Positions 1 through 7,177 are shown, counted from the stretch's first letter. The stretch: 24,276 nt of DNA from an uncultured Collinsella sp. (GCA_958447445.1 CAUDAE010000013.1:1-24276); one strand, 5' to 3'. Translations and numbers: made by a program. The notes: generated by a model from the letters alone, not told the origin.

Positions 1-563
1 CTTTCATGCATATCGAGAACGCGAACGAGCTCATCGGTCGCGCGGTCGAGATCGTCATTAACCACGACGTCGTCGTAGCGGTCGGCAAGGGCAAGCTCAT
101 CGGCGGCGTTTGCCATACGCAGCTCAATCGTCTCGGGAGTCTCGGTACCGCGACCGACTAGACGCTCGCGGAGCACCTCAAGCGAAGGCGGCTTGATAAA
201 GATCAGCACGGCCTCGGGGAAACGCTCCTTCACCTGCAGGGCGCCCTGGACATCGATCTCCAAAATCAGAGATGCGCCAGAGGCGAGCTTGGATGTGACC
301 TCGCTCACCAACGTGCCGTAGCAGTTACCGTGGACCTCGGCCCACTCAACAAACTCACCGTTTGCCACGCGGCGGTCGAACTCCTCGCGCGTCAGAAAAA
401 AGTAATTGACGCCGTCGACCTCACCTTTGCGTGGTGCTCGCGTGGTAGCCGAAACCGTCAGGCCCAGGTTAGAGCGGCGCTCGCGCACACGAGTGACGAG
501 CGTACCCTTCCCTGCGCCTGACGGTCCAGAAATCACAAAGAGCTTGGAATCCTGAGCGCTCAC
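1..563 (-). CDS. gmk: Guanylate kinase (partial, 3' end beyond the window)
   Basis: Phosphorylates GMP (and dGMP) to GDP with ATP, a cytosolic step of purine nucleotide synthesis and salvage. The translation opens with a short strand and the P-loop GPSGAGKGT at residues 13-21. It continues with the GMP-binding stretch SATTRAPRKGEVDGVNYFF and the ILEIDVQGA segment typical of the family. 187 codons are visible, out of about 200 for the family, so only the C-terminal tail is missing. The start is GTG at 563-561. It follows the TAA of mihF directly and in the same frame, so no start further upstream is possible. No SD is visible in the last 15 bases before the GTG, which suggests translation by coupling to mihF. 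Identification is secure. Confidence 0.96.
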   Translation of the reverse strand, partial: MSAQDSKLFVISGPSGAGKGTLVTRVRERRSNLGLTVSATTRAPRKGEVDGVNYFFLTREEFDRRVANGEFVEWAEVHGNCYGTLVSEVTSKLASGASLILEIDVQGALQVKERFPEAVLIFIKPPSLEVLRERLVGRGTETPETIELRMANAADELALADRYDDVVVNDDLDRATDELVRVLDMHE

Positions 564-872
564 TTATTTGGTCAGCTGCTCGAGGAGCTGCTCGCGCTGA
601 CGGACGCCGAGGCCCTGGACGCGACGGGTAGCGGAGATACCGAGCTCCTCCATGATCTTGGTGGCCTTGGCCTTGCCATAACCAGGAAGAGACTCGATGA
701 GGGTGGAAACCTTCATGCGGGAAGCGATGGGGTCATCGGAGTTGAGCACGGACTCGAGGGACTTCTCGCCCTTCTTGATCTGCTCGCGAAGCTCAGCGCG
801 GGCGTGACGTGCGGCAGCAGCCTTCTCAAGAGCCTGCTTGCGCTGCTCATCGGTAAGCTGAGGGAGTGCCAT
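564..872 (-). CDS. mihF: Actinobacterial integration host factor (mIHF type)
   Basis: A 102-residue basic nucleoid protein of the actinobacterial mIHF/sIHF type, unrelated to the HU-like IHF of Proteobacteria. Family members bind and bend DNA and are essential in mycobacteria. A charged N-terminal helix (residues 5-40) precedes the compact DNA-binding part, with the helix-two-turn-helix signature LPGYGKAKATKIMEELGI at 62-79 and RRVQGLG at 83-89. The ATG at 872 is chosen because GGAGG lies five bases upstream; a TTG four codons earlier overlaps that SD and is unlikely. Location immediately before gmk is the usual actinobacterial arrangement. It lies 239 bases after pyrF and probably has its own promoter (extended -10 at 917-925). 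The product may act on its own upstream palindrome, which is inference. Confidence 0.93.
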   Translation of the reverse strand: MALPQLTDEQRKQALEKAAAARHARAELREQIKKGEKSLESVLNSDDPIASRMKVSTLIESLPGYGKAKATKIMEELGISATRRVQGLGVRQREQLLEQLTK

Positions 873-911
873 TCGTACCTCCAAATAGTTGGGTTATATC
901 TGATTCAATAA

Positions 912-940
912 TTGGCATTTTAGCACGTAGAACGTACAAA
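912..940 (+). promoter_or_regulatory. Promoter-like sequence reading away from mihF
   Basis: TTGGCA (912-917) and TACAAA (935-940) are separated by exactly 17 bases: five of six and four of six matches to the sigma-70-type consensus. No plus-strand gene follows. The only downstream structure before pyrF is the stem-loop at 1009-1066 followed by ATTTT, so any transcript would be a short noncoding RNA. Weak evidence. Confidence 0.3.
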
Positions 941-945
941 ATGCC
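914..945. repeat. 32-base inverted repeat in the mihF upstream region
   Basis: The arms GGCATTTT and AAAATGCC enclose inner complementary ACGT segments around a three-base loop, giving about 14 base pairs with one bulge. No T-run follows on either strand, so it does not look like a terminator. It overlaps the putative mihF -10 and also a promoter-like TTGGCA-17-TACAAA on the plus strand (912-940), so an operator is plausible. It could equally be a hairpin in a 5' untranslated region. Confidence 0.6.
917..925 (-). promoter_or_regulatory. Putative extended -10 promoter for mihF-gmk
   Basis: On the minus strand TGC-TAAAAT (TGn plus a five-of-six match to TATAAT) lies about 45 bases before the mihF start. 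No good -35 is seen, as expected for extended -10 promoters; the same TGC-TATNNT pattern recurs before rpmB, adhE and rpsB. The element lies inside the 914-945 inverted repeat. Confidence 0.45.
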
Positions 946-1008
946 CAATCGCGGCTCCATAGGTTAGACGATACCCGCAAAAAGTGCAATATACTGTGCC
1001 CAAAGTTA

Positions 1009-1066
1009 AGCCCCTGACCTGCGATTCCACACAAAGGATGGGAAAGTTTACGCAGGCACAGGGGCT
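1009..1066. other. Long two-part stem-loop in the pyrF-mihF spacer
   Basis: AGCCCCTG (1009-1016) pairs with CAGGGGCT (1059-1066). CCTGCG (1018-1023) pairs with CGCAGG (1051-1056). TTCC/GGAA can pair within the 27-base loop. On the plus strand the structure is followed by ATTTT; on the minus strand by TAACTTTG. It may terminate the pyr operon on the minus strand, end a short plus-strand RNA, or be a structured RNA. I do not recognise a known riboswitch class. Confidence 0.6.
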
Positions 1067-1111
1067 ATTTTGTGCTAATGAAACCCAAAAGTGGTGACTT
1101 AGGGGAATCTT

Positions 1112-1828
1112 TTACGCGACGTTTTCGACCAGCTCAGCGACGATGGCGTCAAAGGCGGCAACCGGATCGTCGGCACCGGTGATGGGACGGCCCACCACAA
1201 TGTGGCTTGCGCCACGCTCGATAGCCTGGGAAGGCGTCGCCACGCGGGACTGGTCACCAAGGGCGGCACCCACCGGACGCACACCCGGAGTCACGATCAG
1301 GGCATCAGGGCCCAGCAGCTCACGCATGTCGTGAGCCTCCATCGGCGAGCACACGATGCCATCGATGCCGTTGGCCTGAGCGAGCTTTGCCAGGCGGGCG
1401 GCCTCCTCGGCCACGGGCGACTCGACGCCGATCTCGCTCAAGGCATCCTGATTCATGCTCGTGAGCACGGTGATGGCGACGAGCTTGGCGCGGTCCTCGC
1501 GCGCCTCCTCGGCACCCTCGCGGCAGGCAGCGAGCATGGCGCCCGAACCCAAGCCGTGAACCGAGAGCAGGTCGGCACCGGCAAGCGAGGCCGAACGGGC
1601 GGCACCGCGAACCTGATGCGGAATATCATGGAACTTAAGGTCAAGGAAGACCTTAAAGCCCAGGTCCTTAAAGGTCTTGACGATCTCGGGGCCCTCAGCG
1701 TAATAGAGCGTCATACCAACCTTAAGCCAGGCGGCATGGCCCGAAAGCTCGTGGGCGAGCTCGAGCGCACGCTCGCGGTCGCAGTCGAGAGCGACGATTA
1801 CGCGGTCGCGGGCATCGGTCTCTAGCAT
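1112..1828 (-). CDS. pyrF: Orotidine 5'-phosphate decarboxylase
   Basis: Catalyses the last step of de novo UMP synthesis, decarboxylating OMP to UMP. The 238-residue product is the usual length for the short bacterial family. The catalytic signature DLKFHDIP is at residues 63-70 (Asp63, Lys65, Asp68). The phosphate-binding VTPGVRP and the C-terminal VVGRPIT are both present. The ATG at 1828 overlaps the last seven bases of pyrD, which indicates tight coupling. It is the last pyr gene in this operon; the next gene, mihF, is 239 bases away behind structured DNA. Identification is secure. Confidence 0.97.
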   Translation of the reverse strand: MLETDARDRVIVALDCDRERALELAHELSGHAAWLKVGMTLYYAEGPEIVKTFKDLGFKVFLDLKFHDIPHQVRGAARSASLAGADLLSVHGLGSGAMLAACREGAEEAREDRAKLVAITVLTSMNQDALSEIGVESPVAEEAARLAKLAQANGIDGIVCSPMEAHDMRELLGPDALIVTPGVRPVGAALGDQSRVATPSQAIERGASHIVVGRPITGADDPVAAFDAIVAELVENVA

Positions 1829-2745
1829 TCGAAAGCACCTACCAGTTCGTTGATGTCCTTCACGCCTTGGGACTCAGCCCAGGCCTCGAGCTCGTGCGCG
1901 ATCTTGAGCGAAGCGCACGGATCGACGAAGTTGGCCATGCCGACCGACACGCAGGTGGCGCCGGCCAGGATAAACTCGGCCGCATCCTCGCCGGTCATGA
2001 CACCGCCGACGCCGTTGATGGGGATATCGACGGCCTGGGCAACCTCCCAGACCATGCGCACGGCGATGTGGTGGCACAGCGGGCCCGAAAGGCCACCCTT
2101 GGGCTTGGCCACGCGGGACTTGCGGGTATGGACGTCGATGGCCATGCCCTGAATGGAGTTGATGACCGAAAGGCCGTCGGCGCCGGCGGCCTCGAGGGCC
2201 TTGGCGATCTCGGCGACGTTGACCGGCGCCATCTTCACGAACAGCGGCTTATCGGTCACCTTGCGGCAGGCAGCCATAACGGATGAGGCGCCCTCGGGCG
2301 TAGAGCCCATGGCGGCACCGCCGGCGGCGATATTAGGGCAGCTCACGTTGATCTCGTAGCCGGCAGCCCAGGGACACAGCTCGACATACATCTCGAGCGC
2401 GCGAACAAACTCGTCAACGGAGTGGCCGGCAACCTGACAGATGACCTGGCAGCCGTCCTTGGACAGCTGTTCGAGCCACGGACCGGACTCGCGGGCAAAG
2501 GCGGCCACGCCGGGGTTCTGAAGGCCCACGGAGTTGATCATACCGCCGGGGATCTCGGCCATGCGGGGCGCGGGGTTGCCGGACCAGGGCTCGGCAGCGC
2601 AACCCTTGGTGGTGATGGCGCCCAGCTGGGAAACATCAAAGAAGTTCTGGAACTGCCAACCGTAACCAAAAGTACCGGCTGCGGTGTTGATGGGATTCTG
2701 CATCTTGACGCCGCCGAAATCGACGGCCATGTTCACGGTACCCAC
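1822..2745 (-). CDS. pyrD: Dihydroorotate dehydrogenase, class 1B catalytic subunit
   Basis: Oxidises dihydroorotate to orotate. Class 1B enzymes carry FMN and pass electrons through PyrK to NAD+, and the adjacent pyrK supports this class. The TIM-barrel sequence shows the N-terminal NPINTAAGTFGYG, the active-site NVSCPN (catalytic Cys at about 136), the FVKMAP lysine strand and the FMN-phosphate segment NGVGGVMTGEDAAEFI. Three in-frame starts are possible: GTG at 2745, which shares a base with the pyrK stop (TAGTG); GTG at 2736; and ATG at 2730. I list the first because of the stop-start overlap; the ATG gives 302 residues and aligns equally well with the family start. An SD is weak in every case. 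Confidence 0.95.
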   Translation of the reverse strand: MGTVNMAVDFGGVKMQNPINTAAGTFGYGWQFQNFFDVSQLGAITTKGCAAEPWSGNPAPRMAEIPGGMINSVGLQNPGVAAFARESGPWLEQLSKDGCQVICQVAGHSVDEFVRALEMYVELCPWAAGYEINVSCPNIAAGGAAMGSTPEGASSVMAACRKVTDKPLFVKMAPVNVAEIAKALEAAGADGLSVINSIQGMAIDVHTRKSRVAKPKGGLSGPLCHHIAVRMVWEVAQAVDIPINGVGGVMTGEDAAEFILAGATCVSVGMANFVDPCASLKIAHELEAWAESQGVKDINELVGAFEC

Positions 2746-3536
2746 TAGAAGACCACCACCTTGGAAGCATCGAACACGGGGCCGCACATGCAAGCACCCT
2801 TCATACCGTCGACCGTCTCGACATTGCAGGTGTTGCAGGCGCCAAAGCCACAGCTCATCATGCGCTCGAGGGACACCTCGCAGTACGCACCGGCCTCGGC
2901 GGCAGCGGCGGCGACTTTCTTCATCATGACAGCGGGGCCACAGCTGGCCACATAGTCGTAGCCGCCCTCGCCGAGCAGCTCAGCTGCCGGGTCGGTGCAA
3001 AAACCGTGCGTGCCCAGCGTGCCATCATCGGTGCACACGTTAACTGTGGCGCCCAGCGCGCGGAACTCATCGACACCCACGGCCTTGGAAGCGGTGCCAA
3101 AGCCCAAGCACACGTCCACATCAACACCCTGCTCGGCAAGCATACCGGCAAGACACAGCACAGGCGGAACGCCGATGCCACCGGCGACGAGCAGGGCCTT
3201 CCTGGTGCCCTCGGGTACCATCCAGCCACGACCACCGGGGCCCAGTAGGTTGGAGGTGGAGCCAGGACCCATCTGGGACAAACGACGGGTATCGTCGCCC
3301 ACGACGGCGTACCACAGCTCGACGGTGCCGGCCACGGCGTCGGCGCGGTAGTAGCTCAGGGGCACGCGAAGCAGCGAGGACGCATCGCCGGGTACGGCGA
3401 TGTTCACAAACTGACCGGGCTTGAGCGCACTTGCAAGCTTGGGGGCCGAGATGACGAGCGAGAAGATGCCGTCGGCGATCTCCTGGTTCGAGACGACCTC
3501 GAAGTCGTGCATGCGTGCAGTGGAAGGTGTGGGCAT
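2745..3536 (-). CDS. pyrK: Dihydroorotate dehydrogenase electron-transfer subunit
   Basis: Iron-sulfur flavoprotein that carries electrons from PyrD's FMN through a [2Fe-2S] cluster and FAD to NAD+. The 263-residue product has a ferredoxin-reductase-like FAD domain (RVPLSYY at about 57-63), a nucleotide-binding loop (GGIGVPP, 119-125) and a C-terminal cluster motif. The cluster cysteines are 229, 234, 237 and 249, spaced C-x4-C-x2-C-x11-C; a further Cys at 251 is also available. The ATG at 3536 has GGAG about six bases upstream; a TTG at 3572 would only add an unconserved extension. The 92-base spacer from pyrC contains a strong hairpin, the only sizeable gap inside the pyr gene run. Confidence 0.96.
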   Translation of the reverse strand: MPTPSTARMHDFEVVSNQEIADGIFSLVISAPKLASALKPGQFVNIAVPGDASSLLRVPLSYYRADAVAGTVELWYAVVGDDTRRLSQMGPGSTSNLLGPGGRGWMVPEGTRKALLVAGGIGVPPVLCLAGMLAEQGVDVDVCLGFGTASKAVGVDEFRALGATVNVCTDDGTLGTHGFCTDPAAELLGEGGYDYVASCGPAVMMKKVAAAAAEAGAYCEVSLERMMSCGFGACNTCNVETVDGMKGACMCGPVFDASKVVVF

Positions 3537-3583
3537 AGACGCTCCAATCCCCCATGCGGTTGCATGGTCCAAACGAATAGAAA

Positions 3584-3608
3584 GCGCGGCACCGCAAGGG
3601 CGCCGCGC
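3584..3608 (-). terminator. Intra-operon hairpin between pyrC and pyrK
   Basis: On the minus strand GCGCGGCGCC and GGTGCCGCGC form a ten-pair stem (one G-U) with a five-base loop, followed by TTTCT. The U-tract is short and interrupted, so it may cause partial termination, pausing or an mRNA processing boundary rather than full termination. It divides pyrRBC from pyrKDF. Confidence 0.55.
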
Positions 3609-3628
3609 ACAAAAGCGATAAGGCTATG

Positions 3629-4918
3629 CTAGCAGATGCAGCCGTCAGCGAGCGTCTGCTTACCGCCGACAAATACATCGGTGGCACGACCGGTGAGCGT
3701 GCGGCCGGCAAAACCGGAGTTCTCGGCGCGCGACTCGTAACCGTCCTCGCCAACCGTCCAGGTGGCGGACGCGTCGAACACGGTCAGGTCGGCGACGGAG
3801 CCCGCCTTGACCTGAACCTGGTCGAGGCCCAGGATCTCACGCGGCTTGATGGCCATGAGCTCGACCATGCGGCCCATGCTCATCTTGCCCGTGTTGACCA
3901 GCTCGGTGAGTACGAGTGACAGCGAGGTCTCGAGGCCGATCATGCCAAAGGGCGCGAGCTCGAACTCACGGGCCTTCCCCCACGGGGTGTGGGGAGCGTG
4001 ATCGGTGACGATAACATCGACGGTGCCGTCGATGACGCCCTGACGGATGGCCTCGGCATCCTCCTCGGTACGCAGCGGCGGGTTGACCTTGAGCGAGGTG
4101 TTGTAGGTCTCGTCCAGGTCGTTCTCGGTCAGGAACATGTGGTGCGGGGTGGCCTCGCAGGTAACCTGAACGCCAGCGGCCTTACCGGCACGCACGATCT
4201 CCAGGCCATGGGCGGTGGAGATGTGCTGGATGTGCAGCTTGGCACCAGTCAGCTTGGCGATCTCGATGTCGCGGGCGATCTGGAGCTCCTCGCCGGCAGC
4301 CGGCCAACCCTCGAGAGCCAGACGGGTCGAGACCTTGCCCTCGTTGATCTGGCCGTGGCCGACCAGGTCCTCGTCCTGGCAGTGGCTCATAAAGACCTTG
4401 CCGAACATCTTGCCGTAGTCCATGCAGCGACGGAGCATGCCCGCACCCTGCACGCCGCGACCGTCGTCGGTGAAGGCGACGGCGCCGTGGGCGACCATAT
4501 CGCCCATCTCGGACATGGCCTCGCCCTTAAGACCGCGGGTCATGGCGCCCGACGGATAGACGCGGCAGTGACCGACCTCGCCAGCACGGGACTTGACGAG
4601 CGCCACGACAGTGCCGTGATCGGTGACGGGATCGGTGTTGGGCATGGAGCACACGCCGGTAAAGCCGCCCTTGGCAGCTGCGCGGGTACCGCTCTCGATG
4701 TCCTCTTTGACCTCGTAGCCGGGCTCGCGAAGGTGAACGTGAATATCCACCAGGCCGGGGACGAGGTACTTGCCGGAAAGGTCGCGGACCTCGGCTCCCT
4801 CGACGGCGAGATTCTCGCCGACCTCGGCGATCTTGTCGCCGTCAATCAGGACGTCAACGACACCGTCAAGCTCGACGGACGGGTCGACGACGTGGGCATT
4901 CTTAAGAAGCAAGGCCAT
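3629..4918 (-). CDS. pyrC: Dihydroorotase
   Basis: Zinc amidohydrolase that cyclises carbamoyl aspartate to dihydroorotate. The 429-residue length matches class I dihydroorotases of Gram-positive bacteria. The metal-binding DIHVHLREPG begins at residue 59 (His60 and His62). Further conserved blocks are QHISTAHG, CEATPHHMFLT and the active-site VTDHAPHTPWGK. The ATG at 4918 has GGAGG eight bases upstream, so longer in-frame readings are not needed. The start lies 17 bases inside the end of pyrB, in another frame, so translation is probably coupled. PyrB and PyrC of this type often function together; a complex here is inference. Confidence 0.97.
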   Translation of the reverse strand: MALLLKNAHVVDPSVELDGVVDVLIDGDKIAEVGENLAVEGAEVRDLSGKYLVPGLVDIHVHLREPGYEVKEDIESGTRAAAKGGFTGVCSMPNTDPVTDHGTVVALVKSRAGEVGHCRVYPSGAMTRGLKGEAMSEMGDMVAHGAVAFTDDGRGVQGAGMLRRCMDYGKMFGKVFMSHCQDEDLVGHGQINEGKVSTRLALEGWPAAGEELQIARDIEIAKLTGAKLHIQHISTAHGLEIVRAGKAAGVQVTCEATPHHMFLTENDLDETYNTSLKVNPPLRTEEDAEAIRQGVIDGTVDVIVTDHAPHTPWGKAREFELAPFGMIGLETSLSLVLTELVNTGKMSMGRMVELMAIKPREILGLDQVQVKAGSVADLTVFDASATWTVGEDGYESRAENSGFAGRTLTGRATDVFVGGKQTLADGCIC

Positions 4919-5846
4919 TATCGGCACCTCCAAGCAGCAGATACAGGATAGCCATACGCACGCAGATACCGGCGTAGACCTGCTCCAGGATGACGGAGCG
5001 TTGCGGGTGGTCGGCCATATAGGAGTCGAACTCGACACCGCGGTTGATGGGGCCCGGATGGCAGATGATCGCATCGGGCTTCATGAGCTTCTCGCGGTCC
5101 TTGGTCAGGCCGAAGAGCTTGTGGTACTCGCGAATGGTCGGGAACGGGGCACCCTCGAGACGCTCCTGCTGCACGCGCAGCATGTAGACGACGTCCAGCT
5201 CGGGCAGGACGGAATCGAGGTCGCTCGTCACGTGGTCGCAGCCCAAGACCTCGGGTGCCGGAGGCAGCAGCGTGCCGGGGGCGACGGCGTAGGTCTCGCA
5301 GCCCATGATCTTAAGGGCGGGGATCAGCGAGCCGCAGACACGGGAGTGGGAGATGTCGCCGACGACAGCGACCTTCAGACCGTGGAAGTCACCCTTGTGC
5401 TGCCAAATGGTGTACAGGTCCAGCAGGGCCTGCGTGGGGTGGTTGTGCTTGCCGTCGCCGGCGCAGATAACGCTCGCGGGCGAATTCTGCGTGACGATAT
5501 AGGGCGCGCCGGCGTGCTTGTCGCGCACGACGATGCAGTCGATCTTGTAGGCGTTGAGGGTCTCGACGGTGTCGACGAGGCTCTCGCCCTTGACCGTAGA
5601 GGTCGAGGAGCCGCCAAAGTTGAGGCTGTCGGCCGAAAGGCGCTTCTCGGCGAGCTCGAAGGAGCTGCGGGTGCGCGTCGAGGGCTCGTTGAACATGTTG
5701 ACGATGGTCTTGCCCTTGAGCGTGGGGACCTTCTTGATCGCACGCTCGTTGACCTCGGAGAACGCCTTGGCGGTCTCGAGGATGAGCTTGATGTCCTCTT
5801 CGGAGTACTCGGTAATGTCGATCAGGTGCTTATGGTTGAACGCCAC
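4902..5846 (-). CDS. pyrB: Aspartate carbamoyltransferase catalytic subunit
   Basis: Condenses carbamoyl phosphate with aspartate, the committed step of pyrimidine synthesis. The 314-residue product carries the carbamoyl-phosphate signature PSTRTRSSF (55-63), HPTQALLD (136-143) and HPGPINRGVE near the C-terminus. No pyrI regulatory-subunit gene is adjacent, so control is likely through PyrR on RNA. I choose the GTG at 5846: it sits 11 bases after the GGGAGG that closes pyrR. A GTG at 5858 would overlap that SD and add four residues. The gene begins five bases after the pyrR stop and overlaps pyrC at its end. Confidence 0.96.
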   Translation of the reverse strand: MAFNHKHLIDITEYSEEDIKLILETAKAFSEVNERAIKKVPTLKGKTIVNMFNEPSTRTRSSFELAEKRLSADSLNFGGSSTSTVKGESLVDTVETLNAYKIDCIVVRDKHAGAPYIVTQNSPASVICAGDGKHNHPTQALLDLYTIWQHKGDFHGLKVAVVGDISHSRVCGSLIPALKIMGCETYAVAPGTLLPPAPEVLGCDHVTSDLDSVLPELDVVYMLRVQQERLEGAPFPTIREYHKLFGLTKDREKLMKPDAIICHPGPINRGVEFDSYMADHPQRSVILEQVYAGICVRMAILYLLLGGADNGLAS

Positions 5847-5850
5847 GGTA

Positions 5851-6435
5851 CTACTCACCTCCCAGCGGCGCAGAACCCACGTGGGAGCCCGGCGCGACGT
5901 CGTTGATCTCGACGGCGGTGTGGCCGTCGACTTCCTTCATATATAGATGCACGTTCTCCTCATGCGACGAGGGAACGTTCTTGCCGACAAAGTCCGGCGA
6001 GATGGGGAGCTCGCGGTGGCCGCGGTCAACGAGGACTGCCAACTCAATGCGGCTCGGACGGCCCAGGTCCATGACGGCGTCGAGAGCGGCGCGGATGGTA
6101 CGGCCCGTATACAGGATGTCGTCCACCAGCACGACGCGCTTGCCGTCGACGCTGAAGGGAATGTTGGTAGCGTGGATCGCGGGAGCGAAATTGGTAGCGT
6201 AGTCATCGCGGTAGAAGCTGATGTCCAGGCTGCCGAGCGGAACTTCGACGCCCTCAATCTCCTTGATCTCCTCGGCGAGCTTCTTTGCCAGAAGGTCGCC
6301 GCGCGTGACGATGCCAACCAGAGCGAGGTCTCCACAGCCCTCGTTGCGCTCGAGAATCTCGTGCGCGATGCGAGTCATCGCTCGATTGACGGCGGTCTCG
6401 TCCATAATGACCGCCTTGGGGGAAGTCGTGCCCAT
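5851..6435 (-). CDS. pyrR: PyrR bifunctional regulator / uracil phosphoribosyltransferase
   Basis: In Gram-positive bacteria PyrR binds a stem-loop in pyr mRNA when UMP or UTP is abundant and lowers pyr expression; it also has uracil phosphoribosyltransferase activity. The 194-residue product has the PRPP-binding motif VVLVDDILYTGRT (101-113), the early IVTRGD segment (42-47) and the VDRGHRELPI block of the family. The ATG at 6435 has AAGGAG five to six bases upstream. It is the first gene of the operon and is preceded by a structured leader consistent with autoregulation. The PyrR assignment over other type I PRTases rests on the motifs and the pyr context. Confidence 0.96.
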   Translation of the reverse strand: MGTTSPKAVIMDETAVNRAMTRIAHEILERNEGCGDLALVGIVTRGDLLAKKLAEEIKEIEGVEVPLGSLDISFYRDDYATNFAPAIHATNIPFSVDGKRVVLVDDILYTGRTIRAALDAVMDLGRPSRIELAVLVDRGHRELPISPDFVGKNVPSSHEENVHLYMKEVDGHTAVEINDVAPGSHVGSAPLGGE

Positions 6436-6473
6436 CGATCTCCTTCCTCACATGTCTTGACTGCTGACACAGT

Positions 6474-6564
6474 CATAAAAATAGATGCCCGACCGCTTAA
6501 AGCGGACCAGACACCCACAGGAAAGGCTGCTCTTTGGCAGCTATGTAATTCCATGTGGGCATCT
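6474..6564 (-). promoter_or_regulatory. pyr operon leader, probable PyrR-responsive attenuator
   Basis: Read on the minus strand, CCCACA (6559-6554) pairs with TGTGGG (6519-6514) and the adjacent GGAA with TTCC. The stem is capped by GCTGC/GCAGC with loop CAAAGA. The top loosely resembles the PyrR binding loop (CC-N-x-N-GAG). The alternative AGATGCCC (6564-6557) with GGGCATCT (6490-6483) shares the CCC of the first stem, so the two are mutually exclusive. The second is followed at once by ATTTTT. This is the logic of an attenuator. A weak -10-like TACACT (6595-6590) lies just upstream. Whether control acts on transcription or translation is unknown. Confidence 0.6.
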
Positions 6565-6688
6565 CGTACCCCTTTAATGGTCAAGAGATAGTGTAGCCAA
6601 CCTCGTGCTTAATTGCGAGCATAAATACAGAGCAATCCGTAAACGGAGCCCAATGCTCCATAAACATATATATATTTGTGGGACGAGC

Positions 6689-6717
6689 TTGAAAACACAC
6701 GCACGAGCTGGCATAAT
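6689..6717 (+). promoter_or_regulatory. Putative distal promoter upstream of rpmB
   Basis: TTGAAA (6689-6694) and CATAAT (6712-6717) are separated by 17 bases, with five of six matches each. TGG before the -10 adds an extended -10 element. The next plus-strand gene is rpmB, 170 bases on. The rest of the 6600-6820 stretch holds AT-rich sequence and no convincing gene. Confidence 0.45.
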
Positions 6718-6823
6718 CCCCTCTGCTGCACGCAAATCGGATCTACGTCCAGGGCCGTGGCGTGGGCACTATCGCCAAAAGAGGAATATCTCTGTGTAGA
6801 TTGCGCACAGGGAGCGACTTCTG

Positions 6824-6832
6824 TGCTATAGT
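6824..6832 (+). promoter_or_regulatory. Proximal extended -10 promoter of rpmB
   Basis: TGC-TATAGT (TGn plus five of six matches) lies 54 bases before the rpmB ATG. A TTGCGC at 6801-6806 is 20 bases upstream, long for a -35, so the extended -10 is probably the main determinant. Confidence 0.6.
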
Positions 6833-6886
6833 TCAGGCTTGTTTGTTAACGCGACATGTTCGTTTGTCGCCCAAGGAGGGTCAGTT

Positions 6887-7075
6887 ATGTCCAAAGTTTG
6901 CGAAGTTTGCGGTAAGCACCCCGTTGCCGGTCGCTCCATCAGCCACTCTCACCGCGTCACCAACCGTAAGTTCCGCCCCAACATCCAGCGCGTCTACGTC
7001 GTCGTCGATGGTCACCGTCGCAAGATGAACGTTTGCTCCACCTGCCTCAAGTCTGGCAAGGTTGCGCGCTCCTAA
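6887..7075 (+). CDS. rpmB: 50S ribosomal protein L28
   Basis: A 62-residue basic protein of the large ribosomal subunit. It opens with MSKVCEVCGKHPVAG and carries the family core SHSHRVTNRKFRPNIQRV. Cys5/Cys8 and Cys50/Cys53 form two CxxC pairs, so this is the zinc-binding (C+) form of L28. AAGGAGG is seven bases before the ATG at 6887; a longer in-frame reading starting at 6839 would begin upstream of that SD and is rejected. It is a single-gene unit with one or two promoters upstream and a strong terminator downstream. Confidence 0.97.
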   Translation: MSKVCEVCGKHPVAGRSISHSHRVTNRKFRPNIQRVYVVVDGHRRKMNVCSTCLKSGKVARS

Positions 7076-7145
7076 ATAAGGTCTTACCAACAAGTACCTC
7101 GGACTCTCCGGGTCAAAGACCTCGCGTTCATATAGAACTTACCAA

Positions 7146-7176
7146 AGGCGTCCTCCCCTACGGAGGGCGCCTTTTT
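7146..7176 (+). terminator. rpmB intrinsic terminator
   Basis: AGGCGTCCTCC (7146-7156) pairs with GGAGGGCGCCT (7162-7172), 11 pairs with one T-G, around the loop CCTAC, and is followed by a run of T to 7176. The first base of the mobile element's left repeat lies two bases later. Confidence 0.93.
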
Positions 7177-7177
7177 G

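Noticed and set aside
6605..6799. A 64-codon plus-strand frame in the pyrR-rpmB spacer
   Set aside because: No SD, no recognisable motif, and it contains promoter-like elements, so the region is better read as regulatory.
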